From Marivita hallyeonensis (lineage in GTDB: Bacteria; Pseudomonadota; Alphaproteobacteria; Rhodobacterales; Rhodobacteraceae), in contig NZ_FQXC01000004.1 of NCBI RefSeq assembly GCF_900129875.1, positions 1-64,000 of the forward strand: a DNA stretch of 64,000 nucleotides, read 5' to 3'. This document shows positions 8,569-16,030 of the stretch, piece after piece. Position 1 is the stretch's first letter, and each line of letters begins with the position of its first letter. Both the position numbers and the translations under genes were made by a program. The notes under the pieces were generated by a model. It was not told where the DNA came from. It did no database searches and saw only the letters and a list, made by a program, of their open reading frames with translations.

Positions 8569-8865
8569 ATGCGACATTATCCAGAGATCCGGCCCGATCT
8601 GCCGCGGTTGGAGCGTCTCTTTCAATTGCAGCGGCAGCGCGACGTGCAGACCCTGCTCGACACCGCCGGGGCGCGCGAGGACGATCTGCGTCCCGACATC
8701 GCGCTACGGCTGCAGCAGGCCGCCATTCGATCCTTGCAGAAGGATCACGCGTCCGAGGAACCTCGAAAGCCGGTGGCGACGACGAACTTTTCCGAACTGT
8801 CCGACCGCGAAGCCGGGGGTTTCACGTTCGCGACCTTCGTGAAACGCTGCTTGAGCAGTTTCTGA
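8569..8865 (+). CDS. Small hypothetical protein overlapping the 3' end of rlmE
   Basis: A 98-residue, mostly helical, charged reading frame of unknown function. The ATG at 8569 has a good ribosome site (GGGGAGG at 8558-8564), and the first 59 codons have the G/C-rich third positions of real genes here. The last 121 bases overlap the end of rlmE on the opposite strand, where codon statistics cannot separate the two. It starts 57 bases after the regulator stop and could be co-transcribed with it. It may be a true small protein whose tail has been remodelled, or a chance frame. Confidence 0.45.
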   Translation: MRHYPEIRPDLPRLERLFQLQRQRDVQTLLDTAGAREDDLRPDIALRLQQAAIRSLQKDHASEEPRKPVATTNFSELSDREAGGFTFATFVKRCLSSF

Positions 8866-9473
8866 AGCTCCCCTTCGGCACCGCCCGCCAAAACCTTCGC
8901 AACGAAGGTGCCACCCTCTTCGAGCACATCGAACGCGAAATAGGCCGCTGTTTCGCAGAGGTGGATGATCCGAAGGTGGTCGGTCTGTTTGTGACCTGAA
9001 CTCGCGGCGGCCATGTCGGACATGACCACGTCGGCCTTCCCGCCCAGCCATTCCTTCACCTTGTCGTCGGCGCCGTCTTCGAGGAAGTCGAGCAAGTGGA
9101 TCTCGGCCCCCGCGATCGGTTCGACCTCCTGCAGGTCGATGCCCAGCACGGTGCCGACCTTCTTGCCCGGCCTCTCACCCAACGCGTTGACCCGTTTGAC
9201 CGCGACCTGGCACCAGCCGCCGGGGGCGCAGCCAAGGTCGACGACGCGGGCGCCGGGGACGAGGAAGCGGTACTTTTCGTCCAGTTCGAGGATCTTGTAG
9301 GCGGCGCGGCCCCGGTAGCCCTCGGCCTGAGCGCGCTTGACATAGGGGTCGTTGAGCTGGCGCTGCAACCAGCGGGTCGAGCTGAGCTTGCGGCCCCGGG
9401 CGGACTTGACCTTCACCTTGAGATCACGCTGTCCGCGCCCGGAGGTGTTCTTGCCATCTGGTGTCTTGGCCAT
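8745..9473 (-). CDS. rlmE: 23S rRNA (uridine(2552)-2'-O)-methyltransferase
   Basis: A 242-residue RrmJ/FtsJ-type methyltransferase that modifies the A-loop of 23S rRNA late in 50S assembly. The SAM site is [11 protein letters not shown] (77-87). The K-D-K-E catalytic tetrad can be placed at K60, D153, K193 and E228. A lysine/arginine-rich N-terminal extension of about 30 residues is common in alphaproteobacterial members. I chose the ATG at 9473 (MAKTPDG) over an upstream in-frame ATG at 9509, because homology begins there and the longer form adds only a low-complexity leader. It is divergent from the next gene across a 350-base spacer. Confidence 0.93.
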   Translation of the reverse strand: MAKTPDGKNTSGRGQRDLKVKVKSARGRKLSSTRWLQRQLNDPYVKRAQAEGYRGRAAYKILELDEKYRFLVPGARVVDLGCAPGGWCQVAVKRVNALGERPGKKVGTVLGIDLQEVEPIAGAEIHLLDFLEDGADDKVKEWLGGKADVVMSDMAAASSGHKQTDHLRIIHLCETAAYFAFDVLEEGGTFVAKVLAGGAEGELQKLLKQRFTKVANVKPPASRSDSSEKFVVATGFRGSSDA

Positions 9474-9823
9474 GGGGGTCCTCGGGTTGGCTCGGCTCTG
9501 CCCTAGCATATGGGATGAGATAGGTCAGCATGTAACCGGGCTCCGCCCATTCTCACCTCAAACTGTCCCCCGGACAGTTTGTTTGCCGATGGCAAAACCG
9601 GCTCGAATTGTTTCGCGCGCGAAACATTGGGTCCGATCCGGACTTATTAACCTGTCATTAACCTTTCAAAGGTTGCGACGCGAATGCGAAAGCGCCGGTC
9701 CGAGGGGAGGCGCAAACGCGCCGCCCCGTGGGGGCGGACCGGCGCGGCGGAACGTTTCACGTCCCGCATGACGATTGATCCAGAGATGTTGCAGAATGAG
9801 AGGCCCGCGCCCTAGAGTGCGGC
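9474..9823. other. Palindrome-rich divergent intergenic stretch
   Basis: No gene was recognised in these 350 bases between rlmE and a membrane-protein gene. Five inverted repeats follow each other: AAACTGTCC/GGACAGTTT with a CCC loop (9560-9580); TTTGCC/GGCAAA (9582-9596); an 18-bp perfect palindrome (9609-9626); AACCTTT/AAAGGTT with a one-base centre (9660-9674); and a 10-bp GC stem CGCCGGTCCG/CGGACCGGCG (9693-9702 with 9735-9744) enclosing a smaller GC hairpin. The run could include the promoter region, a structured RNA or protein-binding sites. Confidence 0.5.
9609..9626. promoter_or_regulatory. 18-bp perfect palindrome, parS-like arms
   Basis: TGTTTCGCGCGCGAAACA is perfectly self-complementary. 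Its outer arms (TGTTTC/GAAACA) match those of the ParB site TGTTTCACGTGAAACA, but the centre is CGCGCG rather than ACGT, so it is two bases longer. A half-site GTTTCACGT occurs at 9754-9762. It is probably a dimeric regulator site or a diverged relative of parS; a true parS is unlikely. Confidence 0.4.
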
Positions 9824-10135
9824 ATGACGCTTTTCAACGTGACCCGCTGGCCGTGGCCGCTCGTTTTCCTCTTCGCCGGGGTGATCTTTGCCTCCTTCGC
9901 CTTCATGACCGTCAACCTGTTTTCACAGGCAATGGCCAGCCTCCGCTTCCTGCGCGAATTCGGCACCGAGGCAGTGCGGCACGGCGCGCTTTGGCAGGTG
10001 GGCGAACTCACCATCTGGGGCGCGCTGTCGCTCAGCTGCTGGCTGGCGTTTAAGGTGTGTGAGGGGGAGTTAATGGGGCGGTATCAGCGGTGGTCTAAGC
10101 GGGACGAAAGCAAACCGGTCAGAGCAAAGCCGTAG
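9824..10135 (+). CDS. Small two-helix membrane protein of unknown function
   Basis: A 103-residue protein with two predicted membrane helices, at about residues 11-34 (WPLVFLFAGVIFASFAFMTVN) and 62-77 (LTIWGALSLSCWLAFKV), and a basic C-terminal tail. I do not recognise a family. The TAG stop codon (10133-10135) lies inside a REP element (GTAG at 10132-10135). The last few residues may therefore have been redefined when the REP/RAYT module arrived. It is divergent from rlmE. Confidence 0.7.
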   Translation: MTLFNVTRWPWPLVFLFAGVIFASFAFMTVNLFSQAMASLRFLREFGTEAVRHGALWQVGELTIWGALSLSCWLAFKVCEGELMGRYQRWSKRDESKPVRAKP

Positions 10136-10155
10136 GGTGCGTGATTTCACGCACC
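10132..10155 (+). repeat. REP element, left copy (also terminator-like)
   Basis: GTAG is followed by the hairpin GGTGCGTG-ATTT-CACGCACC (10136-10155), then TTT. The layout, a GTAG tetranucleotide at the foot of an imperfectly conserved hairpin, is the one recognised by RAYT transposases in E. coli. It closes the preceding membrane-protein gene and could also act as its terminator. Two further copies flank the far side of the adjacent RAYT/FRG module. Confidence 0.75.
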
Positions 10156-10183
10156 TTTAACCAACGCATGCCATGCTTTGAGT

Positions 10184-10636
10184 ATGCCCGATTACCGTCG
10201 ACCATCGCTGACCGGCACACCGATATTTTTCACCGTCAATCTTGCCAAACGAAACAGCGACTTGCTTGTCCGTGAGATTGACCTGCTGCGCCAAGCTGTT
10301 CGCGTCACCAAGCGGGAACGTCCATTTCACATCGATGCTTGGGTTGTGCTGCCTGATCATCTTCATTGCATTTGGCGACTACCGAGGGGCGATCAGGACT
10401 ATTCAACCCGATGGCGTTTGATCAAATCGCGGTTCTCACGAGGTTTGCCTCCGGGACAGCTTCGTCCGAGCCATATGGCAAGGCATGAGCGCGGGATTTG
10501 GCAGCGTCGATTTTGGGAACATCACATTCGTGATGAAGCGGATTATCAGGCGCATTTGCGGTATTGCTGGTTCAATCCAGTGAAGCATGGGTTGGTGACA
10601 CGGCCTGAAGATTGGCCGTTTTCGAGTGTGCGTTGA
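10184..10636 (+). CDS. REP-associated tyrosine transposase (RAYT)
   Basis: A 150-residue IS200-like Y1 transposase. The HUH metal motif is DHLHCIW (H61, H63 when counted from an in-frame TTG at 10178; H59 and H61 from the ATG used here). The nucleophile tyrosine is in YCWFNPVKHGL (Y129 by the TTG count, Y127 by the ATG count), followed by DWPFSS. The ATG at 10184 is preferred to the TTG at 10178. Relatives usually continue about 20 residues past WPFSS, so the C-terminus looks trimmed, but all catalytic residues remain. Unlike IS200/IS605 enzymes, RAYTs act on chromosomal REP hairpins, and three such hairpins flank this gene and its neighbour. Confidence 0.85.
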   Translation: MPDYRRPSLTGTPIFFTVNLAKRNSDLLVREIDLLRQAVRVTKRERPFHIDAWVVLPDHLHCIWRLPRGDQDYSTRWRLIKSRFSRGLPPGQLRPSHMARHERGIWQRRFWEHHIRDEADYQAHLRYCWFNPVKHGLVTRPEDWPFSSVR

Positions 10637-10759
10637 AGTATGAATGAAAGAAATAGCATAGCTAACTAGTTGATCGCTGGGCACAGCAACCTTACAATAT
10701 GTAGTGTCGGTCGGGTCGTCAGACCCAACATCACCTTGCAATTACGTGCGTGTGTCTCA

Positions 10760-11878
10760 ATGACAAAAGAGTTCGCTAAACGGTTTGAAGGGCAATGGCT
10801 GGGTCAATTCGATGGGACGAACACCGGTCTTGCGCTGCTCGACCTAGACCTCGAAGAAAACCATTTAATGGGCACCGCATATGCATTTGACAATGAGGGC
10901 AGCATCCCTAGTGCAGCTGCTCAAGTCAATTTCGCGCCGCGTTCGAATTCTGTGAGCTTGGAACTCAAACCAGTACCCATCCACCCGGTGTATCCCAATC
11001 TAATGCCTTTGGAAGAAGTCGACGGTGATTTTCCAAAAGAGATGGTGCTTGAGCTAAACGCTGACGGTAAATCACTAGCTGGACGCTGGAAAACCGACAT
11101 CGGCACCAGCGGTTCGCTTAATCTTCAAAAGAGTCGGGCAAGCGAAGCGTCAGAAGTGCTGCCTGATGAGGGTACACTCTCGTGGTCTGAGTTTCAGGCT
11201 CTCGTAAGCACATTAGAACTCGAACCATACCGTTCTATTTTCCGCGGACAATCGTCTCCTTGGAGACTTCGAACATCGTTCCATCGAACTCGTCGCAAAG
11301 ACCTGTTTCGTTATTGGGATCAGGATGTCCCACGAGTACGGCACGCGAGTGTTGGTGCGATCAACCAACTCTTTGATCCGCAAATTCCGGAGCACAATGG
11401 TGCGTTTATGCACTTACTCCAACACCACGGTTACCCAACACCGCTACTAGACTGGACTTACTCACCTTACATCGCAGCGTTTTTCGCCTATTCATCAAAT
11501 CCCAGTCAAGCCGGAGCGGATGAACCGGTTCGAATATTCATGTTTGATGCGAAAAAGTGGAAGTCTGACTTTAACCAGCTCACCAACATGACCTTCTGCC
11601 GTCCGCACTTTTCGTTGATTGAACCATACGCAATCGGAAATCCCCGTGCGCTACCTCAACAGTCGATTGGAACAGTAACGAACTTAGACGACATCGAATC
11701 CTATATTAGGTTTCGGGAGAAAGAGCGCGGTACCAGATACCTTCGTGTGTTTGATCTTAAGGCATCTGAAAAACCAAAGGCCCTAAAACATCTGGGGCTG
11801 ATGGGTATCTCGCAGGGTTCCCTTTTCCCTGGCATTGAGGGTGTGTGTAGAGAATATCGTGAGCGCCACTTTGGCTAA
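10760..11878 (+). CDS. FRG-domain protein with N-terminal beta-rich domain
   Basis: 372 residues from the ATG at 10760; an upstream TTG at 10670 would add 30 unlikely residues. The first 125 residues look beta-rich (GQWLGQFDG, MGTAYAFDNEG). From about 155 there is an FRG domain with the name-giving FRG (161-163) and the hallmark HHGYPTPLLDWT (222-233). FRG domains have no established biochemistry and are often found on accessory islands. Third codon positions are visibly more A/T than in the neighbours, and no good ribosome site is seen; both suggest horizontal gain. It lies between REP copies together with the RAYT gene. Confidence 0.75.
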   Translation: MTKEFAKRFEGQWLGQFDGTNTGLALLDLDLEENHLMGTAYAFDNEGSIPSAAAQVNFAPRSNSVSLELKPVPIHPVYPNLMPLEEVDGDFPKEMVLELNADGKSLAGRWKTDIGTSGSLNLQKSRASEASEVLPDEGTLSWSEFQALVSTLELEPYRSIFRGQSSPWRLRTSFHRTRRKDLFRYWDQDVPRVRHASVGAINQLFDPQIPEHNGAFMHLLQHHGYPTPLLDWTYSPYIAAFFAYSSNPSQAGADEPVRIFMFDAKKWKSDFNQLTNMTFCRPHFSLIEPYAIGNPRALPQQSIGTVTNLDDIESYIRFREKERGTRYLRVFDLKASEKPKALKHLGLMGISQGSLFPGIEGVCREYRERHFG

Positions 11879-11913
11879 AGAAGCTCGTGTGAGGATTGGC
11901 TTTGATCGAAATC

Positions 11914-11937
11914 GGTGCGTGCGAGCACGCACCCTAC
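11914..11937 (-). repeat. REP element, right inner copy (inverted)
   Basis: On the minus strand this reads GTAG followed by a hairpin. On the plus strand it is GGTGCGTGC-GA-GCACGCACC (11914-11933) followed by CTAC. It is the same element as at 10132 in opposite orientation, separated by 14 bases from the outer copy, so the two form an inverted BIME-like pair. Confidence 0.75.
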
Positions 11938-11951
11938 GGCATCATGCAGAT

Positions 11952-11975
11952 GTAGGGTGCGTGAATTCACGCACC
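11952..11975 (+). repeat. REP element, right outer copy
   Basis: GTAG (11952-11955) plus the hairpin GGTGCGTG-AATT-CACGCACC (11956-11975). It differs from the left copy only in one loop base (AATT against ATTT). It ends seven bases from the stop codon of the minus-strand ABC permease, so it may also terminate that gene. Confidence 0.75.
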
Positions 11976-11982
11976 GTGCTGC

Positions 11983-12732
11983 TCAAACCCTTCTCCACGC
12001 ACTCGACCGCCTCTCCCACTGCTGCACCAACCCGTACTCGATGCTCAGCATCACTCCGGTGAAGGCCAGTGCGTAGGCCATGACGGTCGCGGTGTCGAAG
12101 AGCTGGAAGTAGAGGTGGATCTGGAAGCCGACGCCGTTGGAGCGGCCGAGGAACTCGACCACCAGCACGATTTTCCAGATCACGGCCAGCCCGTTGCGGG
12201 TGCTGGTGGCGACGAAGGGCCCAAGCTGGGGCCAGATCACGTGGCGCAGGCGGGTCATGGGCGACAGCCGGTAGACCTGCGCCATGTCGGCGACGCCCCG
12301 GTCGAGCGTGCGGACGCCCTCTCGGATCGTGACGGTGACCATGGCGGTTTTGTTGAGGGCGACGGCGATGATGGCGGCGACCTCGTTCAGGCCGATCCAG
12401 AGGTAGCAGAGCACGATGATCACCAGCGCGGGCAGGTTCAGGAAGACCGTGACCCACGGGTCGAGCCACATGTTGATGCGTTCTGACCGGCCCATGATGA
12501 GGCCGAGGATGCATCCCACGGTCATGGCAAGCGTGAAGGCCAGCGCCACGCGGCGGAGCGTGTTGGCCATGTGGAACCAGAGGTCTCCGCTGCCGCTTTC
12601 GGCGACGAGCACCTGCCACACGGCGAGCGGGGTCGGCAGGATGTCGGGATCCTGTCCCAGCCACGCGCCAACCGTCCAGGCGACGATCAGAAGGCCGAGC
12701 GAGATCAAGGTAACATGGGGCGGTGCGCGCAT
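11983..12732 (-). CDS. ABC transporter permease, TauC/SsuC (NitT/TauT) family
   Basis: A 249-residue inner-membrane permease with about six helices and the family's cytoplasmic coupling loop (ADMAQVYRLSPMTRLRHVIWPQLGPFVATSTRNGLA). Such permeases pair with a periplasmic binding protein and a TauB-type ATPase. Neither partner is adjacent. The only unpaired candidates in the window are the ATPase and binding protein at 27237-28883, which lack a permease, so the three probably form one transporter. It is divergent from the NosR-like gene, with 88 bases between the starts. Confidence 0.85.
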   Translation of the reverse strand: MRAPPHVTLISLGLLIVAWTVGAWLGQDPDILPTPLAVWQVLVAESGSGDLWFHMANTLRRVALAFTLAMTVGCILGLIMGRSERINMWLDPWVTVFLNLPALVIIVLCYLWIGLNEVAAIIAVALNKTAMVTVTIREGVRTLDRGVADMAQVYRLSPMTRLRHVIWPQLGPFVATSTRNGLAVIWKIVLVVEFLGRSNGVGFQIHLYFQLFDTATVMAYALAFTGVMLSIEYGLVQQWERRSSAWRRV

Positions 12733-12820
12733 GACCTCAGGATACGGCGATTGTGGCGAAAAGGTATCTCAGACCAAGGTCCAATAGGGGTGTGCCAGAG
12801 GCGCTTTTATCGTCCGAGAC

Positions 12821-14932
12821 ATGAGAGCCTACCGCGCCATCGCCGCCGCGATTTTCTACTGCCTGAGTGCGCTTTGCGCGGCGGCAGAGGCGGTGGACCT
12901 CACCGAGATCGACGCGCATGTCTTCGCGCCGATGAAGCTGGGAGAGCCGCTTGGCGAGAACGGGGTCTACGCGCTGCTCAATTCCGGCGATGCGCATGCG
13001 GGTTACGTCTTTCAGACCGAACCGATGGCCGCCCTGCCCGGCTTTTCCGGCGCGCCGATCAACATGCTGGTGGTGCTCGATCTCGAGGGGCGGTTTCTGG
13101 ACGTGCGGCTTCTGACGCATAACGAACCGATCTTTGTGAGCGGTCTGGGCGAGGCCCCGTTTCACGCGTTTTTCGAACAGTATCGCGGCCATTCGATCAG
13201 CGACGCGCTGGTTGTCGGCACGCCCTATGGTGCGGGGGATGGCGGCGGGCAGCTGGTTTATCTGGACGGGGTGACAAAGGCCACGGCCTCGGTCCGGATC
13301 GCGCACGAGTCGGTGCTGGCCGCGACGCTGCAGGTGGCGCGGGAGAAGATGCAGGGCATCGCTTCGGGGCCGCCGGCCTATCCGGACCCAGAGTATACAG
13401 AGGCGCTGACGTGGGACGACGTCGTCGCGCAGGGGCTGGTGACGCGCAAGGTGGTGACGAACGCCGAAGTGCAGGCGCTGTTCGAGGGCACCGTATGGGA
13501 CGACGACGATCCCGAAGCGCTGGCCGCTCCCGATGCGCCGTACCTCGATCTGTGGATTGCGGATGTGGGGCCGTCTTCGATCGCGCGCGCTTTGCTTGAT
13601 CCGGACACATTGGACGAGCTCGATCACTTCATGTCGATCTCCACCTTCGATGAGCCGATTTTGGTGGTTGAGACCGCGCGGCACGGTTTGGTGAGCGAGG
13701 ACTTCGTCCGCAACACGGCACCCGACTGGATCGGGGCGGAGCAGGACGGGTTCCCGGTGGCCTTGCGCGATGCGGACCTGTTTGTAGAGTTGCACCCGGA
13801 TTTGCCGGATGCCTTACACGACGGGGTCGCGATGATCCTGCGCACCGACCGACGGCTGGGGTTCGACCCGACGCGGGAGTGGACCATGACCATCGAGGCG
13901 ATCCGGGAACACGGCATCTTTCAGCCCGAGGTCGGATCGGTGCAGCTTGCAGCGGCCCATGTCACCCCAGAGCGGTTCTTCCAGCGGCCCGGTGTGGTAG
14001 AGCGGTTGGCCCCTTGGGAAGAGGCGATCTTCAACCGACAGACTGATCTCATCCTTTTGTCCGTTTTTCTTGCCGGGCTGATTGCTGTGCTGCTTGGCGC
14101 GCAAAGCTGGCTGGCCGGTCTCGCCGCGTTCACGCCGGTACGTCTTGGCATCCTCGCCGTCGTGCTTGGGTTCATCGGCTGGTGGGGCCAGGGTCAACTG
14201 TCCATCGTGACACCGCTCGCCGCGCTGCAAACGGCGATGGCGGGCGGGTCTTATGCCTTTCTCCTTTACGATCCGTTCTCGTTGCTGATCTGGGCGGCCG
14301 CACTCCTGGGCTTCGTGATGTGGGGGCGCGGGCTGTTCTGTGGATGGCTCTGCCCGTTTGGAGCCTTACAGGAGTTTGCGCACCACCTTGGGCGGCTTTT
14401 GCGGTTGCCCGAGATCGAGCCCTCCGCGATGTGGGACGCCCGCCTGAAGTCGCTCAAATATGTCGCCCTCCTGGGACTGGTGGCTGTTACGGTGTTCGCG
14501 CCTTCCGCAATGGACAAGGCCGCAGAGATCGAACCCTTCAAGACGGCAATCACAACGGTCTTTGTCCGCGAGTGGTATTACGTGGCCTATGCAGCTCTTT
14601 GGCTGGTGCTGGGTCTCGTCGTCTTCAAGGGTTTCTGCCGCTACCTGTGCCCGCTCGGAGCGCTGATGGCGATCGGTGGTGCCTTGCGCCTGAGGCGCTG
14701 GATTCCGCGCCGCGCGGAGTGCGGGTCTCCCTGCCAGCTCTGCCGGGTGAAATGCAATTACGCCGCGATCACCCCGAGCGGGGCGGTCCAATACTCTGAA
14801 TGTTTCCAATGCCTTGATTGCGTCACCATCCATGACGACGCAGACCAATGCGTGCCTTTGATCCTGAAAGGACGCGCGACCAGTCGTGGTGTACGCAATC
14901 TCGGCCATCCCAACACGGTACCTGCCCAATGA
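12821..14932 (+). CDS. NosR/NirI-like membrane protein: periplasmic FMN-binding domain plus polyferredoxin
   Basis: 703 residues: signal peptide (1-23), then a periplasmic FMN-binding domain with the flavinylation-type motif DGVTKATAS (149-157, acceptor threonine T155). About six membrane helices follow from about 408 to 620, with two CxxxCP signatures (FCGWLCPFGA and FCRYLCPLGA), and a C-terminal cysteine-rich ferredoxin region (CGSPCQLCRVKC and CFQCLDC). The architecture matches NosR/NirI/RnfG-type transmembrane electron carriers. The next gene is the FMN transferase that would load the flavin. No nos or nir genes are nearby, and the setting beside the quinoprotein genes suggests service to that system; this is inferred. 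Confidence 0.85.
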   Translation: MRAYRAIAAAIFYCLSALCAAAEAVDLTEIDAHVFAPMKLGEPLGENGVYALLNSGDAHAGYVFQTEPMAALPGFSGAPINMLVVLDLEGRFLDVRLLTHNEPIFVSGLGEAPFHAFFEQYRGHSISDALVVGTPYGAGDGGGQLVYLDGVTKATASVRIAHESVLAATLQVAREKMQGIASGPPAYPDPEYTEALTWDDVVAQGLVTRKVVTNAEVQALFEGTVWDDDDPEALAAPDAPYLDLWIADVGPSSIARALLDPDTLDELDHFMSISTFDEPILVVETARHGLVSEDFVRNTAPDWIGAEQDGFPVALRDADLFVELHPDLPDALHDGVAMILRTDRRLGFDPTREWTMTIEAIREHGIFQPEVGSVQLAAAHVTPERFFQRPGVVERLAPWEEAIFNRQTDLILLSVFLAGLIAVLLGAQSWLAGLAAFTPVRLGILAVVLGFIGWWGQGQLSIVTPLAALQTAMAGGSYAFLLYDPFSLLIWAAALLGFVMWGRGLFCGWLCPFGALQEFAHHLGRLLRLPEIEPSAMWDARLKSLKYVALLGLVAVTVFAPSAMDKAAEIEPFKTAITTVFVREWYYVAYAALWLVLGLVVFKGFCRYLCPLGALMAIGGALRLRRWIPRRAECGSPCQLCRVKCNYAAITPSGAVQYSECFQCLDCVTIHDDADQCVPLILKGRATSRGVRNLGHPNTVPAQ

Positions 14933-15804
14933 TGAAACGACGTCGCTTCCTTGCCCTCTCCGCAGCCTTTGCCTGTGCCCCAGCCCTTGCCCGTGCCGAC
15001 ACCTGGTCCGGTCGTGCACTGGGGGCGGATGTTTCGGTCACCTTGCACGGCCCAAGAGACATGACCCAAAAGGCCCTGGCGGATGTGCCGCGCCTGTTGA
15101 TGAATTTCGAGCAGACGTTCAGCCTGTTTCAACCGACCTCGTCGCTCTCCAAGCTCAACATGATGGGGCGGTTGCGCAATCCCAACGCCTTGATGCGGAC
15201 GCTGATGCAGCGCGCCGATGAGGCGTATCGCCTGAGTGGCGGTTTGTTCGATCCCACCGTGCAACCCGTCTGGGACGCCATGGCACGCGGCCGGGACGTT
15301 GCGCGGGCACGTGCTTCACTGGGATGGCGCCGCGTCTATTTCACCGATGAGATGATTGAGTTGCAGAGCGGACAGGCCCTGACCTTCAATGGCATCGCCC
15401 AAGGCTTTGCCACCGATGTGATGCAGCTGTTGTTGCGGCGCCATGGTGCCGACACCGCGCTCGTGAATGTCGGGGAACAGGCAGCTATGGGAGGGCCGTT
15501 CACGCTGGGCGTGCAGGACCCGTCTCATGGCCATATTGGAACACGGCAGCTGAGCAATATGGCCATTGCGACCTCGAGCCCAAGCGCTCTGCGCCTTGGC
15601 GAAGCGCATCATATCCTTGGCCCGCATGGACAGGAGCCGCTTTGGTCGACCGTCAGTGTCGAGGCGCGGTCGGCCACCTTGGCCGATGCGCTGTCGACAG
15701 CGGCGGTGTTCATGGATCTCAATGCTTTGCGAGATCTCAAAGCCCGGGCGAAGCTGCACCGCATCACAACGGTCGATGCCGACGGCAACGTCCAGACCCT
15801 TTGA
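14929..15804 (+). CDS. apbE: FAD:protein FMN transferase
   Basis: A 291-residue ApbE-family protein that transfers FMN from FAD onto a threonine of a target flavoprotein in the periplasm. The N-terminus MMKRRRFLALSAAFA has a twin-arginine-type signal. Typical ApbE blocks are visible (FSLFQPTSSLSKLN, GGLFDPTVQPVWD, FNGIAQGFATD, ALVNVGEQ in place of the usual GGDI/GGEI, and ATLADALSTAAVF). The ATG overlaps the stop of the NosR-like gene by four bases; a second ATG follows immediately at 14932. The obvious substrate is the DGVTKATAS threonine of the upstream protein. Confidence 0.9.
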   Translation: MMKRRRFLALSAAFACAPALARADTWSGRALGADVSVTLHGPRDMTQKALADVPRLLMNFEQTFSLFQPTSSLSKLNMMGRLRNPNALMRTLMQRADEAYRLSGGLFDPTVQPVWDAMARGRDVARARASLGWRRVYFTDEMIELQSGQALTFNGIAQGFATDVMQLLLRRHGADTALVNVGEQAAMGGPFTLGVQDPSHGHIGTRQLSNMAIATSSPSALRLGEAHHILGPHGQEPLWSTVSVEARSATLADALSTAAVFMDLNALRDLKARAKLHRITTVDADGNVQTL

Positions 15805-15971
15805 TTTTCAACTAATTGAAAATACCGGGCGCGGCACCGCGCCCGCGTCGGCAGGTCCTGCCGACCCCGTCATCGCCTTTGCGATGACGTCCGGATGCCC
15901 CAGCATCCGGGCCGCAGCGTGCTGCGGTGCGTGTCCTGAATAGGAAACGCTACGATGCGCCGACGCATCGT
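15804..15971. repeat. Array of seven consecutive stem-loops
   Basis: Between convergent apbE and the cox operon, hairpins of about 20 bases follow almost without spacers: ATTTTCAA/TTGAAAAT (15804-15823), CGGGCGCGG/CCGCGCCCG (15826-15845), GTCGGCAG/CTGCCGAC (15847-15865), GTCATCGC/GCGATGAC (15869-15888), CCGGATGC/GCATCCGG (15891-15910), CCGCAGC/GCTGCGG (15912-15927) and ACGATGCG/CGCATCGT (15952-15971). Most are 8-bp stems with 4-base loops, and their sequences are unrelated. The first overlaps the apbE stop codon. This may be a mosaic intergenic element; its function is unknown. Confidence 0.75.
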
Positions 15972-15977
15972 GGCCTC

Positions 15978-16007
15978 AAAAAAAAAGCCCCGCCGTTCAG
16001 GCGGGGC
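15978..16007 (-). terminator. Intrinsic terminator of the cox operon
   Basis: On the minus strand, GCCCCGCC-TGAAC-GGCGGGGC is followed by nine T residues (plus strand: nine A at 15978-15986, stem 15987-15994 with 16000-16007). It lies 23 bases past the coxM stop. Confidence 0.9.
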
Positions 16008-16030
16008 GTTTCATTTGCGTTTTCTGTGGA

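Noticed and set aside
9609-9626. Chromosomal parS site
   Set aside because: The arms match but the centre is CGCGCG and the site is 18 bp, two longer than the ParB consensus; no parAB genes are near. Kept only as an unexplained palindrome.
10136-10158. Left REP hairpin as a plain terminator only
   Set aside because: It has only three T residues, and the same GTAG-plus-hairpin unit recurs twice on the far side of the RAYT module, so a REP element is the better explanation.
10178-10183. TTG at 10178 as RAYT start
   Set aside because: It adds only two residues ahead of an ATG at 10184 and has no ribosome site advantage.
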